Positions 15,965 through 25,496 of a DNA stretch of 64,000 bases are shown piece after piece. Within the stretch, counting starts at the first letter, position 1, and each line of letters begins with the position of its first letter. This stretch comes from Microvirga subterranea (lineage in GTDB: Bacteria > Pseudomonadota > Alphaproteobacteria > Rhizobiales > Beijerinckiaceae). The DNA lies in assembly GCF_003350535.1 (NCBI RefSeq), contig NZ_QQBB01000006.1:62001-126000 (forward strand), given 5' to 3'. A model generated the notes under the pieces. It ran no database searches. It worked only from the letters and a program-made list of their open reading frames with translations, and had not been told where the DNA came from. Made by a program: the position numbers and the translations under genes.

Positions 15965-17368
15965 TCAGGGGCCGCAGACGATCGGCACGAGAGACGGGCG
16001 GAGCGCCACGACGATATCGGCGGCGCTTCGCTTCTGCGTCGGCGCCTCCGTTTGCGATGCTGCCGGAGCGGCTGCCGCTTTGGCGAGATCGGCGGCCGGG
16101 ACCAGAGGGTAACTCGTCGCCGGAACGATGCCCGCGACCTTGCGCTGATCGCCTGCAACCGCTCCGACCAGGCCAACCAGGGCGCCGCTCATGTCGAGAA
16201 TTGGCGCTCCGCTTGCTCCCGGCTGCAACGGAGCTGTCACGCGCCCCGGGCCGGCAGCCGTTCCGGGCGCTGCCGAGAGGCGTGCAGATCCACTCTCATC
16301 GGCAAAGGCGACGATCAGAAGGGCGGCGCCCTCGTCGGTGGCTGCCGTGGTCGGGGCATAGGGCTGCGCCTTCAGGTCCACCGCGAAGTCCAGCACGAGA
16401 ACGCCTTGTCCGCCGATCTTCTGCGGCTTCGCGCCGGCGACGGTCGGGGCGGGGCACGATGAAAAGGACCCGGCCGTCACGACTCGCCTGGGGCCGACGA
16501 CCAGCCCGGTTCCGACCAGCTTCTGTGCCGGCGGCTGGGCTTGCGGCTGCGGGGCCGGTGCGGGCGGCGCGCTTTGCGGAGCTGCCGCAACTGTCGGAGC
16601 CGCCGGGAAGGGCGTGAAGCTGTTGGCGATCGCGACCACGAGCCTGTCGACCTGTGGCGCCACGGCTTTGTCGTAGCCGATCGAGAAGCCGCGCAGCCCC
16701 GCCGGGCCGCTGCTGTAGCGCGTGTAGAACTTACCCGCCGGCGTCTCCCCGGCGATCACGAAGAAATCCGGACGCAGCACCTTGTAGCTCACCACACGCC
16801 CGGGTGTCTGGATCGCGAGGTTGCGGTCGTAGAGGGACTGCAGGGTGGCGTCCGGCGGAGCCGTGCGGGTGTCGAGGGTGACCTTGCCGTCCTGGCTCTG
16901 CCAGCGGCTGCCGCCGCTCGGGTTGACGTCCTGCTTCGGCAGCAGCTTTGCCGGGATGCCGATGCGCAGTCCCGTCTTCGGGTCGTCGATCACGGTGAAG
17001 CCGGCGGCGGTCCGGGCGTGCTGGGCCGCCGCTAGAAGGGCTGACCGGGCCTGGGTCGTGAGAACGCCGTTCGCCGGCTGCCGCGCCCGATCCTGGTAGG
17101 CCGCGATGGCCGCGAAGGTCTGGCGCCCGAAGGTCCCATCTGCGACCCCGCTGTAATCGCCCGTCCAGATCAGGGAATCCTGGATGGCCTTGCGGTCCGC
17201 CTCGGGCAGCGCCTCGAAGGCCTGCCGGGCCGCATCCACCACGGGGTCGGGGACCGGTGCCCGGGAAAGAGGGGCCTGCGCCGCCGCCCGGCCGCAAGAA
17301 AGGGCCGTCGTCGCGGCCGCGAGCACGGCAAGAGGCAGGATAAGGGCTCGCAGAGAGGCGCAGAGCAT
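15965..17368 (-). CDS. secreted peptidoglycan-binding-like and degenerate trypsin-like protein
   Basis: A 467-residue exported protein. After a signal peptide (to about residue 30) comes a PG_binding_1-like module (SLIWTGDYSGVADGTFGRQT, about residues 65-110). A central domain of about 150 residues, an Ala/Pro/Gln linker, and a C-terminal chymotrypsin-like domain follow. The usual TAAHC block reads VVTAGSFSSC, so the catalytic His is missing. The Ser region, QPGASGAPILDMSG, keeps Ser but has Ala for Asp. It is therefore probably a binding rather than a cleaving protein. GAGGAA precedes the ATG. Confidence 0.8.
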   Translation of the reverse strand: MLCASLRALILPLAVLAAATTALSCGRAAAQAPLSRAPVPDPVVDAARQAFEALPEADRKAIQDSLIWTGDYSGVADGTFGRQTFAAIAAYQDRARQPANGVLTTQARSALLAAAQHARTAAGFTVIDDPKTGLRIGIPAKLLPKQDVNPSGGSRWQSQDGKVTLDTRTAPPDATLQSLYDRNLAIQTPGRVVSYKVLRPDFFVIAGETPAGKFYTRYSSGPAGLRGFSIGYDKAVAPQVDRLVVAIANSFTPFPAAPTVAAAPQSAPPAPAPQPQAQPPAQKLVGTGLVVGPRRVVTAGSFSSCPAPTVAGAKPQKIGGQGVLVLDFAVDLKAQPYAPTTAATDEGAALLIVAFADESGSARLSAAPGTAAGPGRVTAPLQPGASGAPILDMSGALVGLVGAVAGDQRKVAGIVPATSYPLVPAADLAKAAAAPAASQTEAPTQKRSAADIVVALRPSLVPIVCGP

Positions 17369-17488
17369 TTCGGGTTCCTCGAATAGCGGATCATATTCAC
17401 AAAGGACGACCCGCGACGCTAGTGCCGAGCCGGAGACGTGGTGCTAAAGTTCCACAGCCCATCGACGGGTGAATGCAAGGAACAAGCC

Positions 17489-20400
17489 ATGGTCCGGTCT
17501 CTGCTGCGTGCCGCCTTCGTTGCTGCGGGTCTGATGGCCGGGATGGCACCGGTCCAGGCGCAGCAGAAAGCTTACGTGCAGGACGAGCTGGCGAGCCAGA
17601 CCGTCCGGCTGGAGCAGACCCTCAAAACCGAGGGGGCGCGCTTCATGGGCGGCAAGCCCGCCCCGCAGCTGCGCCGGGAGGCCGACATCGCCCTGACCAG
17701 GGGCAATGCCCGCTTCGCCCTGAACCTCTATACCGGCGCCATCGCAGCCGAACCGGCCAATCCGGCCAACTGGACCGGCTATGCCCGTGCGGCGCTTGCG
17801 GTCGATCCCGGCAACGACTGGGACGAGCGCTATCGCCTCCAGGAGCGCCAGGTCACGGCGGCCTACGCCGCCTACCAGCGCGCCTCGAACCCGGCGGACG
17901 AGGCTGCCGCCCTGGCTCTCCTGGGCGAGGTCTATGCGGGACAACAGGCTTGGCGGCCCTCGCTCAATGCCTATGCGGCGAGCCTGAAGGTCCAGGACAA
18001 CCCGAATGTCCGCTCCACCTACGAGCAGCTCCGCGAGGAGCACGGCTTCCGGGTAACCGACTTCAAGGTGGATTCGGATTCGGCCTCGCCCCGCGTCTGC
18101 TTCCAGTTCTCCGATCCGCTCGCGGCCGGCAAGGTGGACTTCGCGCCCTACGTGGCGGTCTCCGGCAATGCCAATGCGGCGGTATCGGCCGAGGGGCAGC
18201 AACTCTGCGTCGACGGGCTTAAGCACAGCGAGCGCTACGCCATCGTCCTGCGCCAGGGGCTGCCGTCCTCCGTGGGGGAGAGCCTCCTCAAGGCCGCGGA
18301 CTACGAGGTCTATGTGCGCGACCGCGCCCCCCAAGCCCGCTTCACCGGCCGCAACTACGTCCTGCCGAGCACGGGGCAGGAGGGCATCCCGGTCGTGTCG
18401 GTGAACGCGTCCAAGGTCGATGTCGAGGTCTACCGCATCGGCGACCGCAACCTGCTGCCGACCGTGCGCTCCTACGATTTCCTTGGGCAGCTCACCCGCT
18501 ACTCCGCCGCCGAGATCGCCCGCGACAAGGGCCTGAAGATCTGGAACGGCACCCTCGATACGGCTTCCGACCTCAATCGCGACGTGATCACGGCCTTCCC
18601 GGTCATGGAGGCAGTCGGCAAGCTCGAGCCCGGCGTCTACGTCATGACCGCGAAGCCTCATGATGGCACGGCGATCGATAACGAAAGCGCCGAGGCCTAC
18701 GAGAACATCGCCACGCAATGGTTCGTGGTGTCCGATCTCGGCCTGACCGCCTTCACCGGCAAGGGCGGCGTGCAGGTCTTCGTGCGCTCGCTCGCCAGCG
18801 CCGAACCGCGCCCCGACGTGGAGGTGAGGCTGGTTGCCCGCAACAACGAGGTGCTCGCCACAAAGAAGACGGACCCCATGGGCGTCGCCGCCTTCGATCC
18901 CGGTCTAGCAAGGGGCGAAGGAGGGCTTGCGCCGGGCCTCGTGGTGGCGACCGAAGGCGTCGATTACGGTTTTCTCGATCTCGGCACCGCCGCCTTCGAT
19001 CTGACCGACCGGGGCGTGAAGGGACGGACTGCGTCCGGCGCCGTCGACGCCTACCTCTATACGGAGCGCGGCGTCTACCGCACCGGCGAGACCGTGGCGC
19101 TGACGGCGCTCCTGCGCGACCAGAAGGGCGTCGCGGTCCCGGGCGTGCCGCTCACGATCGTGGTGCGGCGCCCCGATGGCGTCGAGTACCGCCGGGCGCT
19201 GGTCGAGGACCAGGGCCTCGGCGGCCGCGCCTTGTCGATCCCTATCCTGCCGGGATCGCTGCGCGGCACCTGGCGGATTGCCGCCTATACCGATCCCAAG
19301 GGCTCGTCCGTCGGCGATGCGAGCTTCCTGGTCGAGGATTACGTGCCCGAGCGCCTGGAGCTGACCCTCACGCCGAAGGTGGAGGCGCTGCGGCCGGGGC
19401 AGCCGGCGCCGATCGACCTCTCGGCGCGCTATCTCTACGGCGCTCCGGGCTCCGGGCTCTCGGTCAGCGGCGAGGTCACGGTCGCGGCGGCATCCGGCTC
19501 CGGCATCAAGGGGCTCGACGGCTACACGACCGGCCTCGTCGACGAGACGGTCGAGGCCTCCACGGCGGAGATCGAGCAGAGCGCCACGACGGATGCGCAG
19601 GGCCGCGCGAGCCTCCAGGTTCCGGTGCAGGACGTGGCGGCACCCCGTCCGACCGAGGCGAGGATCGTTCTCCGCGTGGCCGAGGACGGCGGGCGGGCGG
19701 TGGAGCGCAGCCTGACTCTGCCGATCCTGCCGAAAGGTCCGGTGGTGGCCGTGCGCAAGAACTTCTCCGGGCAGCTCGGGGAGGGGGCGAACGCCACCTT
19801 CGACGTCGTTCTTGCGGACCCGGCGGGCAAGCGCCTTGCCAATGCCAATGTGGTCTGGCGGCTGTCCAAGATCGAGCGCCGCTACCAATGGTACAACTCG
19901 GACGGACGCTGGGGCTACGAGCCGGTCAAGAACACACGCCGGGTGGCGGACGGGCGGATCAACGTGGCGGCCGATGCGCCCGCGCGCATTTCCGCGCCCG
20001 TCGAATGGGGCACCTACCGGCTCGACGTGACCGCCGCCGACCTCGGCGAGACGGCGCAGACGAGCCTGTCCTTCACGGTCGGCTGGTCCGGCGACCAGAC
20101 GGCCGACACGCCTGATCTCCTCGACATGAGCCTCGACAAGGCGAGCTACCGCAGCGGCGACACCATGCAGCTGCGCCTCAATCCGCGTTTCAAGGGCAAG
20201 GCGACCCTCGCGTTGGTGAGCGACCGGGTGCACGACATCCGCGTGGTCGACGTCGCGGCCGAGGGCTCGAACGTCAGCGTGCCGGTGCAGGCATCCTGGG
20301 GACCGGGCGCCTATCTCGTGGCGCTCGCCCATCGGCCGCTCGACCAGGCGGCGAAGCGGATGCCGGGGCGCTCCCTCGGGACCGCGTGGTTCGAGATCGA

Positions 20401-22729
20401 CCGCGCATCGCGCGACCTTCAGGTCGGCCTCAACGCGCCGGAGAAGATCAGGCCGCGGGGCACCCTGAACCTGCCGATCAAGGTCTCGGGGCTCGCGCCC
20501 GGCGAGGAGGCGCGGATCACGGTTGCGGCGGTCGACGTGGGCATCCTCAACCTCACGCGCTACGAGGCTCCGGATCCGCTTAAATACTTCTTCGGCCAGA
20601 AGCAGCTCTCCTCGGAGATTCGCGACCTTTACGGCTATCTCATCGACGGGATGCAGGGCACCCGCGGCGCCATCCGGTCCGGCGGCGACATGGAGCCTAA
20701 GCCTCTCGACGGCATCCCGCCGACCCAGGAGCCGCTCGCACGCTTCTCCGGCGTGGTGAAGGTGGAGGCGGACGGAACGGCGAACGTTTCCTTCGACATC
20801 CCGGCCTTCAACGGAACGGCGCGCGTCATGGCCGTGGCCTGGACGCGGGACCGCGTCGGCAGCGCGAGTTCGGACGTGATCGTGCGCGATCCCGTGGTGC
20901 TCGCAGGGACGCTTCCGCGCTTCCTGTCGGTCGGCGACCGTTCGCGCTTCTTCATGCAGATCGACAACGTGGAAGGTCCGGCCGGCGACTATACGGTCGA
21001 TCTCGACATCCGCGGCCCGATCCTGGTGGCCGCGGACGCCTTGCGTTCGACGGTCAAGCTGGACGCGAAGGCGAAGGGCGGCGTCACCATCCCGGTCACG
21101 GCGGGCGGCCAGGGAACGGCCGTCATCGACGTAACCCTGAAGGGCCCGAATATCGAGGAGCTGACCCAGAGCTTCACGGTCGCGATCCAGCCCGGCACTG
21201 GCGCACTCGCGCGCCGGACGATCCAGCCGATCGCGCCGGGCGCGAGCCTCACCCTGTCGAAGGATCTCGTGGCGGACATCCTCGCCGGGACCGGAACCGT
21301 CTCGGTTTCGGTCTCGCCGCTGGCGAGCCTCGACGTGCCGGGGCTGCTCAAGGCCCTCGACCGTTATCCCTACGGGTGCACGGAGCAGATCGTCAGCCGC
21401 GCCCTGCCGCTGCTCTACGTCAACCGCCTGGCCGAGGAGGAGAACCTCTCCCTCGACGCCAAGGCTGACGAGCGGGTGCGCAGCGCCATCGAGCGAATCC
21501 TGGCGCGGCAGGATTCCAACGGCTCCTTCGGCCTGTGGTCGGTGGGCGGCGACGACATCTGGCTCGACGCCTACACGAGCGATTTCCTGACCCGGGCGCG
21601 GGAGAGCGGCTTCCCGGTGCCGCAAGTGGCCTTCAACCTCGCGCTCGACCGCCTGCGCAACTTCGTGGCCAACACCACGCAGGTCGAGGAGAACGCTTCG
21701 GATCTCGCCTACGCGGCCTATGTGCTGGCGCGCAACGGCCGGCCCGTCATGGGCGACCTGCGCTATCTCGCCGACACCAAGATGGATGCCTTCGCATCAC
21801 CCTTGTCCCGTGGACAGATCGCGGCGGCGCTTGCCCTGCTGGGCGACCGCGCACGAGCCCAGAAGACCTTCATGGCGGCCGTTGACGTGCTGCGGAGCGG
21901 GCGCGATACCGGAGAGTACCGCGCCGATTACGGCTCGCGCCTGCGCGACGGCGCGGGGCTTCTGGCGCTGGCATCCGAGTCGGACAACGCTTCCGCGATC
22001 GTCCAGCCGGTCGCGAAGATCGTCGACGAGGAGCGCGGAACCCGGCGCACGAGCACGCAGGAGCAGGCATGGCTCGTGCTCGCCGCACTAGGGGTGGCGC
22101 GCGACGCGGGCAGCATCGTGCTCAAGGCCGACGGAGCCGAGCATAAAGGAGCGTTCTACCGCACCTACAAGGACGCCGCACTCGGCGACGGCAATCCCGT
22201 TACCATCGCCAATGGGGGCGCTGCGCCGGTCCAGGCGGTCGTCACCGTTTCGGGCAATCCGGTGGAGCCTGAGCCGGCGATCGCCCGCGGCTATACGGTG
22301 GAGCGCAGCTACTATCGCCTCGACGGCAGCGAGATCCAGCCGTCCTCCGTGCAGCAGAACGATCGCCTCGTGGTCGTCCTGAAGGTCACTGAGGCGCAGG
22401 CGCGGGAAGCGCGCGTTCTCCTGGTGGACCGCCTGCCGGCCGGGTTCGAGATCGACAACCCGAAGCTCGTGGACAGCGACACGGTCGCGTCCCTCACCTG
22501 GCTGAAGCGCGATGTGGAGCCCGCCCACACCGAGTACCGCGACGACCGCTTCGTGGCGGCATTCGACCGCCAGCCGGACCAGCCCGCCTTCTTCACGGTG
22601 GCATACATGGTCCGCGCCGTTTCGCCGGGGCGTTATGTGCATCCCGGCGCCCAGGTGGAGGACATGTACCGGCCCGAGCGCTACGGTCGCACAGCATTCG
22701 GCTCGGTCGAGGTGATGCAGGTCCGATAG
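17489..22729 (+). CDS. bacterial alpha-2-macroglobulin family protein
   Basis: A 1746-residue periplasmic protease-trap protein. The signal peptide is MVRSLLRAAFVAAGLMAGMA, with cleavage after VQAQ. The start is the ATG at 17489 with AAGGAA upstream, rather than an in-frame upstream codon at 17438. Multiple macroglobulin (MG) beta domains precede the thioester domain, whose YPYGCTEQIVSRAL motif places the thioester Cys at residue 1297. The C-terminal receptor-like domain follows. It lacks a lipobox. It is 2 bp ahead of a PBP1C gene, the standard partnership in which trap and peptidoglycan repair enzyme defend the envelope. Confidence 0.95.
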   Translation: MVRSLLRAAFVAAGLMAGMAPVQAQQKAYVQDELASQTVRLEQTLKTEGARFMGGKPAPQLRREADIALTRGNARFALNLYTGAIAAEPANPANWTGYARAALAVDPGNDWDERYRLQERQVTAAYAAYQRASNPADEAAALALLGEVYAGQQAWRPSLNAYAASLKVQDNPNVRSTYEQLREEHGFRVTDFKVDSDSASPRVCFQFSDPLAAGKVDFAPYVAVSGNANAAVSAEGQQLCVDGLKHSERYAIVLRQGLPSSVGESLLKAADYEVYVRDRAPQARFTGRNYVLPSTGQEGIPVVSVNASKVDVEVYRIGDRNLLPTVRSYDFLGQLTRYSAAEIARDKGLKIWNGTLDTASDLNRDVITAFPVMEAVGKLEPGVYVMTAKPHDGTAIDNESAEAYENIATQWFVVSDLGLTAFTGKGGVQVFVRSLASAEPRPDVEVRLVARNNEVLATKKTDPMGVAAFDPGLARGEGGLAPGLVVATEGVDYGFLDLGTAAFDLTDRGVKGRTASGAVDAYLYTERGVYRTGETVALTALLRDQKGVAVPGVPLTIVVRRPDGVEYRRALVEDQGLGGRALSIPILPGSLRGTWRIAAYTDPKGSSVGDASFLVEDYVPERLELTLTPKVEALRPGQPAPIDLSARYLYGAPGSGLSVSGEVTVAAASGSGIKGLDGYTTGLVDETVEASTAEIEQSATTDAQGRASLQVPVQDVAAPRPTEARIVLRVAEDGGRAVERSLTLPILPKGPVVAVRKNFSGQLGEGANATFDVVLADPAGKRLANANVVWRLSKIERRYQWYNSDGRWGYEPVKNTRRVADGRINVAADAPARISAPVEWGTYRLDVTAADLGETAQTSLSFTVGWSGDQTADTPDLLDMSLDKASYRSGDTMQLRLNPRFKGKATLALVSDRVHDIRVVDVAAEGSNVSVPVQASWGPGAYLVALAHRPLDQAAKRMPGRSLGTAWFEIDRASRDLQVGLNAPEKIRPRGTLNLPIKVSGLAPGEEARITVAAVDVGILNLTRYEAPDPLKYFFGQKQLSSEIRDLYGYLIDGMQGTRGAIRSGGDMEPKPLDGIPPTQEPLARFSGVVKVEADGTANVSFDIPAFNGTARVMAVAWTRDRVGSASSDVIVRDPVVLAGTLPRFLSVGDRSRFFMQIDNVEGPAGDYTVDLDIRGPILVAADALRSTVKLDAKAKGGVTIPVTAGGQGTAVIDVTLKGPNIEELTQSFTVAIQPGTGALARRTIQPIAPGASLTLSKDLVADILAGTGTVSVSVSPLASLDVPGLLKALDRYPYGCTEQIVSRALPLLYVNRLAEEENLSLDAKADERVRSAIERILARQDSNGSFGLWSVGGDDIWLDAYTSDFLTRARESGFPVPQVAFNLALDRLRNFVANTTQVEENASDLAYAAYVLARNGRPVMGDLRYLADTKMDAFASPLSRGQIAAALALLGDRARAQKTFMAAVDVLRSGRDTGEYRADYGSRLRDGAGLLALASESDNASAIVQPVAKIVDEERGTRRTSTQEQAWLVLAALGVARDAGSIVLKADGAEHKGAFYRTYKDAALGDGNPVTIANGGAAPVQAVVTVSGNPVEPEPAIARGYTVERSYYRLDGSEIQPSSVQQNDRLVVVLKVTEAQAREARVLLVDRLPAGFEIDNPKLVDSDTVASLTWLKRDVEPAHTEYRDDRFVAAFDRQPDQPAFFTVAYMVRAVSPGRYVHPGAQVEDMYRPERYGRTAFGSVEVMQVR

Positions 22730-22731
22730 CC

Positions 22732-24834
22732 ATGACGAACCGGACGGCGACGCGACGGCGATGGCGAGGGGCGATCCTCGCCGCCGCACTCGCGTGCCTC
22801 GTCCTGGCTCCCGGTTTTGCCTTCTGGCGCTTCGTCGAGGGACTGGGGCCGCTCGATCTGTCCGTCGCCGGGAACCGCTCGACCGTGGTGCTGGATCGCC
22901 ATGGACAGCTGCTGCGCCCCTTCGCGACGCGTGAGGGCCGATGGCGGCTGCCGGTCGAGACGGTGGACGCCGATCCGCGTTATGTGGCGATGCTGAAGGC
23001 CTACGAGGATGCGCGCTTCGAACGTCACCCCGGCGTCGATCCCCGGGCGCTCCTGCGCGCGGCGGCGCAGTTCGTGGGCAGCGGCCGCGTCGTGTCCGGC
23101 GGGTCCACGCTCACGATGCAGGTGGCGCGTCTGCTGGAACCCCGCGACGAGCGCACGATTCCCGCAAAGCTCCGCCAGATGGTGCGGGCCCTCCAACTCG
23201 AGCGCCGCCTTTCGAAGGACGAGATCCTGCGCCTGTACCTGACGCTGGCGCCCTATGGGGGCAATCTCGAAGGCATGCGGGCCGCGAGCCTGTCCTATTT
23301 CGGGCGCGAGCCGAAGCGCCTGTCCTTCAGCGAGGCGGCTCTCCTCGTGGCGCTGCCGCAATCGCCCGAGACGCGTCGCCCTGACCGCTTCGCTCAGGCT
23401 GCGAAGGCCGCGCGCGACCGCGTGCTCGACCGGGCGCGGGAGCGCGGCGTCATCACCGCGGCGGAAGCGGAGGCCGCGAAGGCGGAGCCCGTGCCGCACG
23501 CCCGCCGCCCGTTCCCGATGCTGGCTGCACATGCGGCCGAAACTGCCGTGGCGCAGCGCCCGGACCGGAGCATGCATCGTCTCGCCATCGACGGTCGTCT
23601 CCAGGCAAGCCTCGAACGGCTGGCGCGCGAGCGCATCGACCGGCTCGACGCCAGACTGTCGCTCGCCATCCTGGTGATCGACAACGCCACCGGCGCCGTG
23701 CGCGCGCAGGTCGGAAGCCCCGACTACATGAACCGGGAGCGGGCGGGGGCGATCGACATGACTGCGGCCGTGCGCTCGCCCGGCTCCGCCCTGAAGCCTT
23801 TCATCTACGCGCTCGCCTTCGAGAACGGCCTCGCCCATCCCGAGACGCTCCTGGACGACCGCCCGTCCCGGTATGGCCTCTATCAGCCGGAGAACTTCGA
23901 TCTTGCCTTCCAAGGCACCGTGACGGCCCGCAAGGCGCTCCAGCTCTCCCTTAACGTGCCTGCAGTGGAACTCCTGAACGAACTCGGGCCCGCGCGCCTG
24001 CTCGCCCGCCTGCGCCAGACGGAGATCGCCGTCGCCATGCCGAAGGAAGCGGCGCCCGGCCTCGCCATCGGCTTGGGCGGTCTTGGGATCACGCTCGCGG
24101 ACCTGACGCGCCTCTATGCCGGGCTCGCGTGGGGAGGGGAGGTGCCGAGCCTGCTGCGACGCGCGGACGAGGAGGCCCCGCAGACTTCGCTCCGGCGGAT
24201 CGCCGATCCGGTCTCCGCTTGGTACGTCTTCGATGTCCTTCGCGGGGCGCCGCCGCCGGACAATGCGCTCGCCGGGCGCATCGCTTTCAAGACCGGCACG
24301 TCCTACGGCTACCGGGACGCCTGGGCCGTCGGCTACGACCGGCAGTTCACCATCGGCGTGTGGGTCGGACGGCCCGACGGCACGGCGGTGCCGGGGCTCG
24401 TGGGGCGCCTCGTGGCCGCTCCCATCCTGTTCGACGCGTTCGGGCGTCTCGGGGTCGAGCCGGAGCCGCTCGTCATGCCGCCCTTCGCCCTCCAGGCCAC
24501 GACCGCGACCCTGCCGCCGCCCCTGCGCCACGTGCGTCAGGACGTCCCGAAGACCATCGCGTCGACCGTTCAGGCTCCGCTCAAAATCGCCTTTCCGCTC
24601 GATGGGTCGCGGGTCGATCTCGGCTTCTCGTCCAAAATGGAGGAACACGGGAGCCTCGTCCTGAAGGCTTCGGGCGGCGTGCCGCCGCTGACCTGGATGG
24701 TGGACGGCGCTCCCGTGGAGACCGGCACCCTGCGCCGGGAGGCGTCCTGGCAGCCGGAAGGGGCCGGTTTCATCCGGCTTTCGGTCATCGACGCGCGGGG
24801 CGCCACGGACAGCGTCGTGGTGCGGCTGGAGTGA
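22732..24834 (+). CDS. pbpC: penicillin-binding protein 1C
   Basis: A 700-residue bifunctional peptidoglycan synthase. The N-terminal signal anchor (about residues 11-29) is followed by a GT51 glycosyltransferase domain with YEDARFERHPGVDPRALLRA and SGGSTLTMQVARLLEP. The transpeptidase has the SxxK serine in SPGSALKPF (Ser352), SLN in LQLSLNVP, and KTGTSYGYRDAW (Lys520). The last ~90 residues form the BiPBP_C domain that marks the PBP1C subgroup. It is coupled to the alpha-2-macroglobulin gene with a 2-bp gap. Confidence 0.95.
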   Translation: MTNRTATRRRWRGAILAAALACLVLAPGFAFWRFVEGLGPLDLSVAGNRSTVVLDRHGQLLRPFATREGRWRLPVETVDADPRYVAMLKAYEDARFERHPGVDPRALLRAAAQFVGSGRVVSGGSTLTMQVARLLEPRDERTIPAKLRQMVRALQLERRLSKDEILRLYLTLAPYGGNLEGMRAASLSYFGREPKRLSFSEAALLVALPQSPETRRPDRFAQAAKAARDRVLDRARERGVITAAEAEAAKAEPVPHARRPFPMLAAHAAETAVAQRPDRSMHRLAIDGRLQASLERLARERIDRLDARLSLAILVIDNATGAVRAQVGSPDYMNRERAGAIDMTAAVRSPGSALKPFIYALAFENGLAHPETLLDDRPSRYGLYQPENFDLAFQGTVTARKALQLSLNVPAVELLNELGPARLLARLRQTEIAVAMPKEAAPGLAIGLGGLGITLADLTRLYAGLAWGGEVPSLLRRADEEAPQTSLRRIADPVSAWYVFDVLRGAPPPDNALAGRIAFKTGTSYGYRDAWAVGYDRQFTIGVWVGRPDGTAVPGLVGRLVAAPILFDAFGRLGVEPEPLVMPPFALQATTATLPPPLRHVRQDVPKTIASTVQAPLKIAFPLDGSRVDLGFSSKMEEHGSLVLKASGGVPPLTWMVDGAPVETGTLRREASWQPEGAGFIRLSVIDARGATDSVVVRLE

Positions 24835-24873
24835 CGTCTGGACAAGGCCTCCCCCGGCCCATACATCAGGCCC

Positions 24874-25386
24874 ATGTTCACACTGACCGCGCTCCCCCAA
24901 TCCGCCAGCAAGCAGGATCTCTACGCGTCTCTCGCCCAGCAGCTCACCGGGCTGCTCCACGGCGAGCCGGACGCCATCGCCAATGCGGCCAACATGTCGG
25001 CGCTGCTCTACGACCTGCTGCCCGACCTGAACTGGGCTGGATTTTATTTCATGCGCGGCTCGGGTCTCGTGCTGGGGCCGTTCCAGGGCAAGGTCGCCTG
25101 CGTTCGCATCCCCGTCGGGCGGGGCGTCTGCGGCACGGCCGTGGAGCGCCGCGAGTCGGTCCTGGTGCCCGACGTTCACGCCTTCCCGGGCCATATCGCC
25201 TGCGACAGCGCCTCCCGGTCGGAACTCGTCGTGCCCCTGATCAAGGACGGCAAGGTTTTCGGCGTCCTCGACCTAGACAGCCCGCATCCGGAGCGCTTCG
25301 ACGAGGAGGATCGGGCCGGCTGCGAGCAGTTGGTCCGGATCTATCTCGACGCCTCGGACATGGCTGAGGGCTTCAGCGGCGTCTGA
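24874..25386 (+). CDS. msrC: free methionine-(R)-sulfoxide reductase (GAF fold)
   Basis: A 170-residue GAF-domain enzyme reducing free Met-(R)-O in the cytosol. All three redox cysteines of the family are present: C76 and C86 in KVACVRIPVGRGVCGTA, and C110 in FPGHIACDSASRSELVVP. The WAGFYFMR core that builds the substrate pocket is also intact. It lies 39 bp after pbpC, which fits an envelope/oxidative-damage repair theme, but a shared transcript is not proven. Confidence 0.93.
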   Translation: MFTLTALPQSASKQDLYASLAQQLTGLLHGEPDAIANAANMSALLYDLLPDLNWAGFYFMRGSGLVLGPFQGKVACVRIPVGRGVCGTAVERRESVLVPDVHAFPGHIACDSASRSELVVPLIKDGKVFGVLDLDSPHPERFDEEDRAGCEQLVRIYLDASDMAEGFSGV

Positions 25387-25496
25387 GGTCGCTTCCGAGC
25401 CGCGGCTCCCGGCTCCCTTTCGAGAAGTCGCCGTCCCGTGCTACTGATGCGGTCGGCCCTGGCTGGCCGTTCGGAACCTCGCAGGGGTGAAGGCTG

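Noticed and set aside
18905..21625. A 906-codon open frame antisense to the macroglobulin gene
   Set aside because: It is a shadow frame of high-GC coding DNA: Arg/His/Gly-rich, no motif, no ribosome-binding site. The plus-strand macroglobulin is unmistakable.
22681..25194. An 837-codon antisense frame over pbpC
   Set aside because: Same shadow effect; the sense frame carries all PBP1C motifs.
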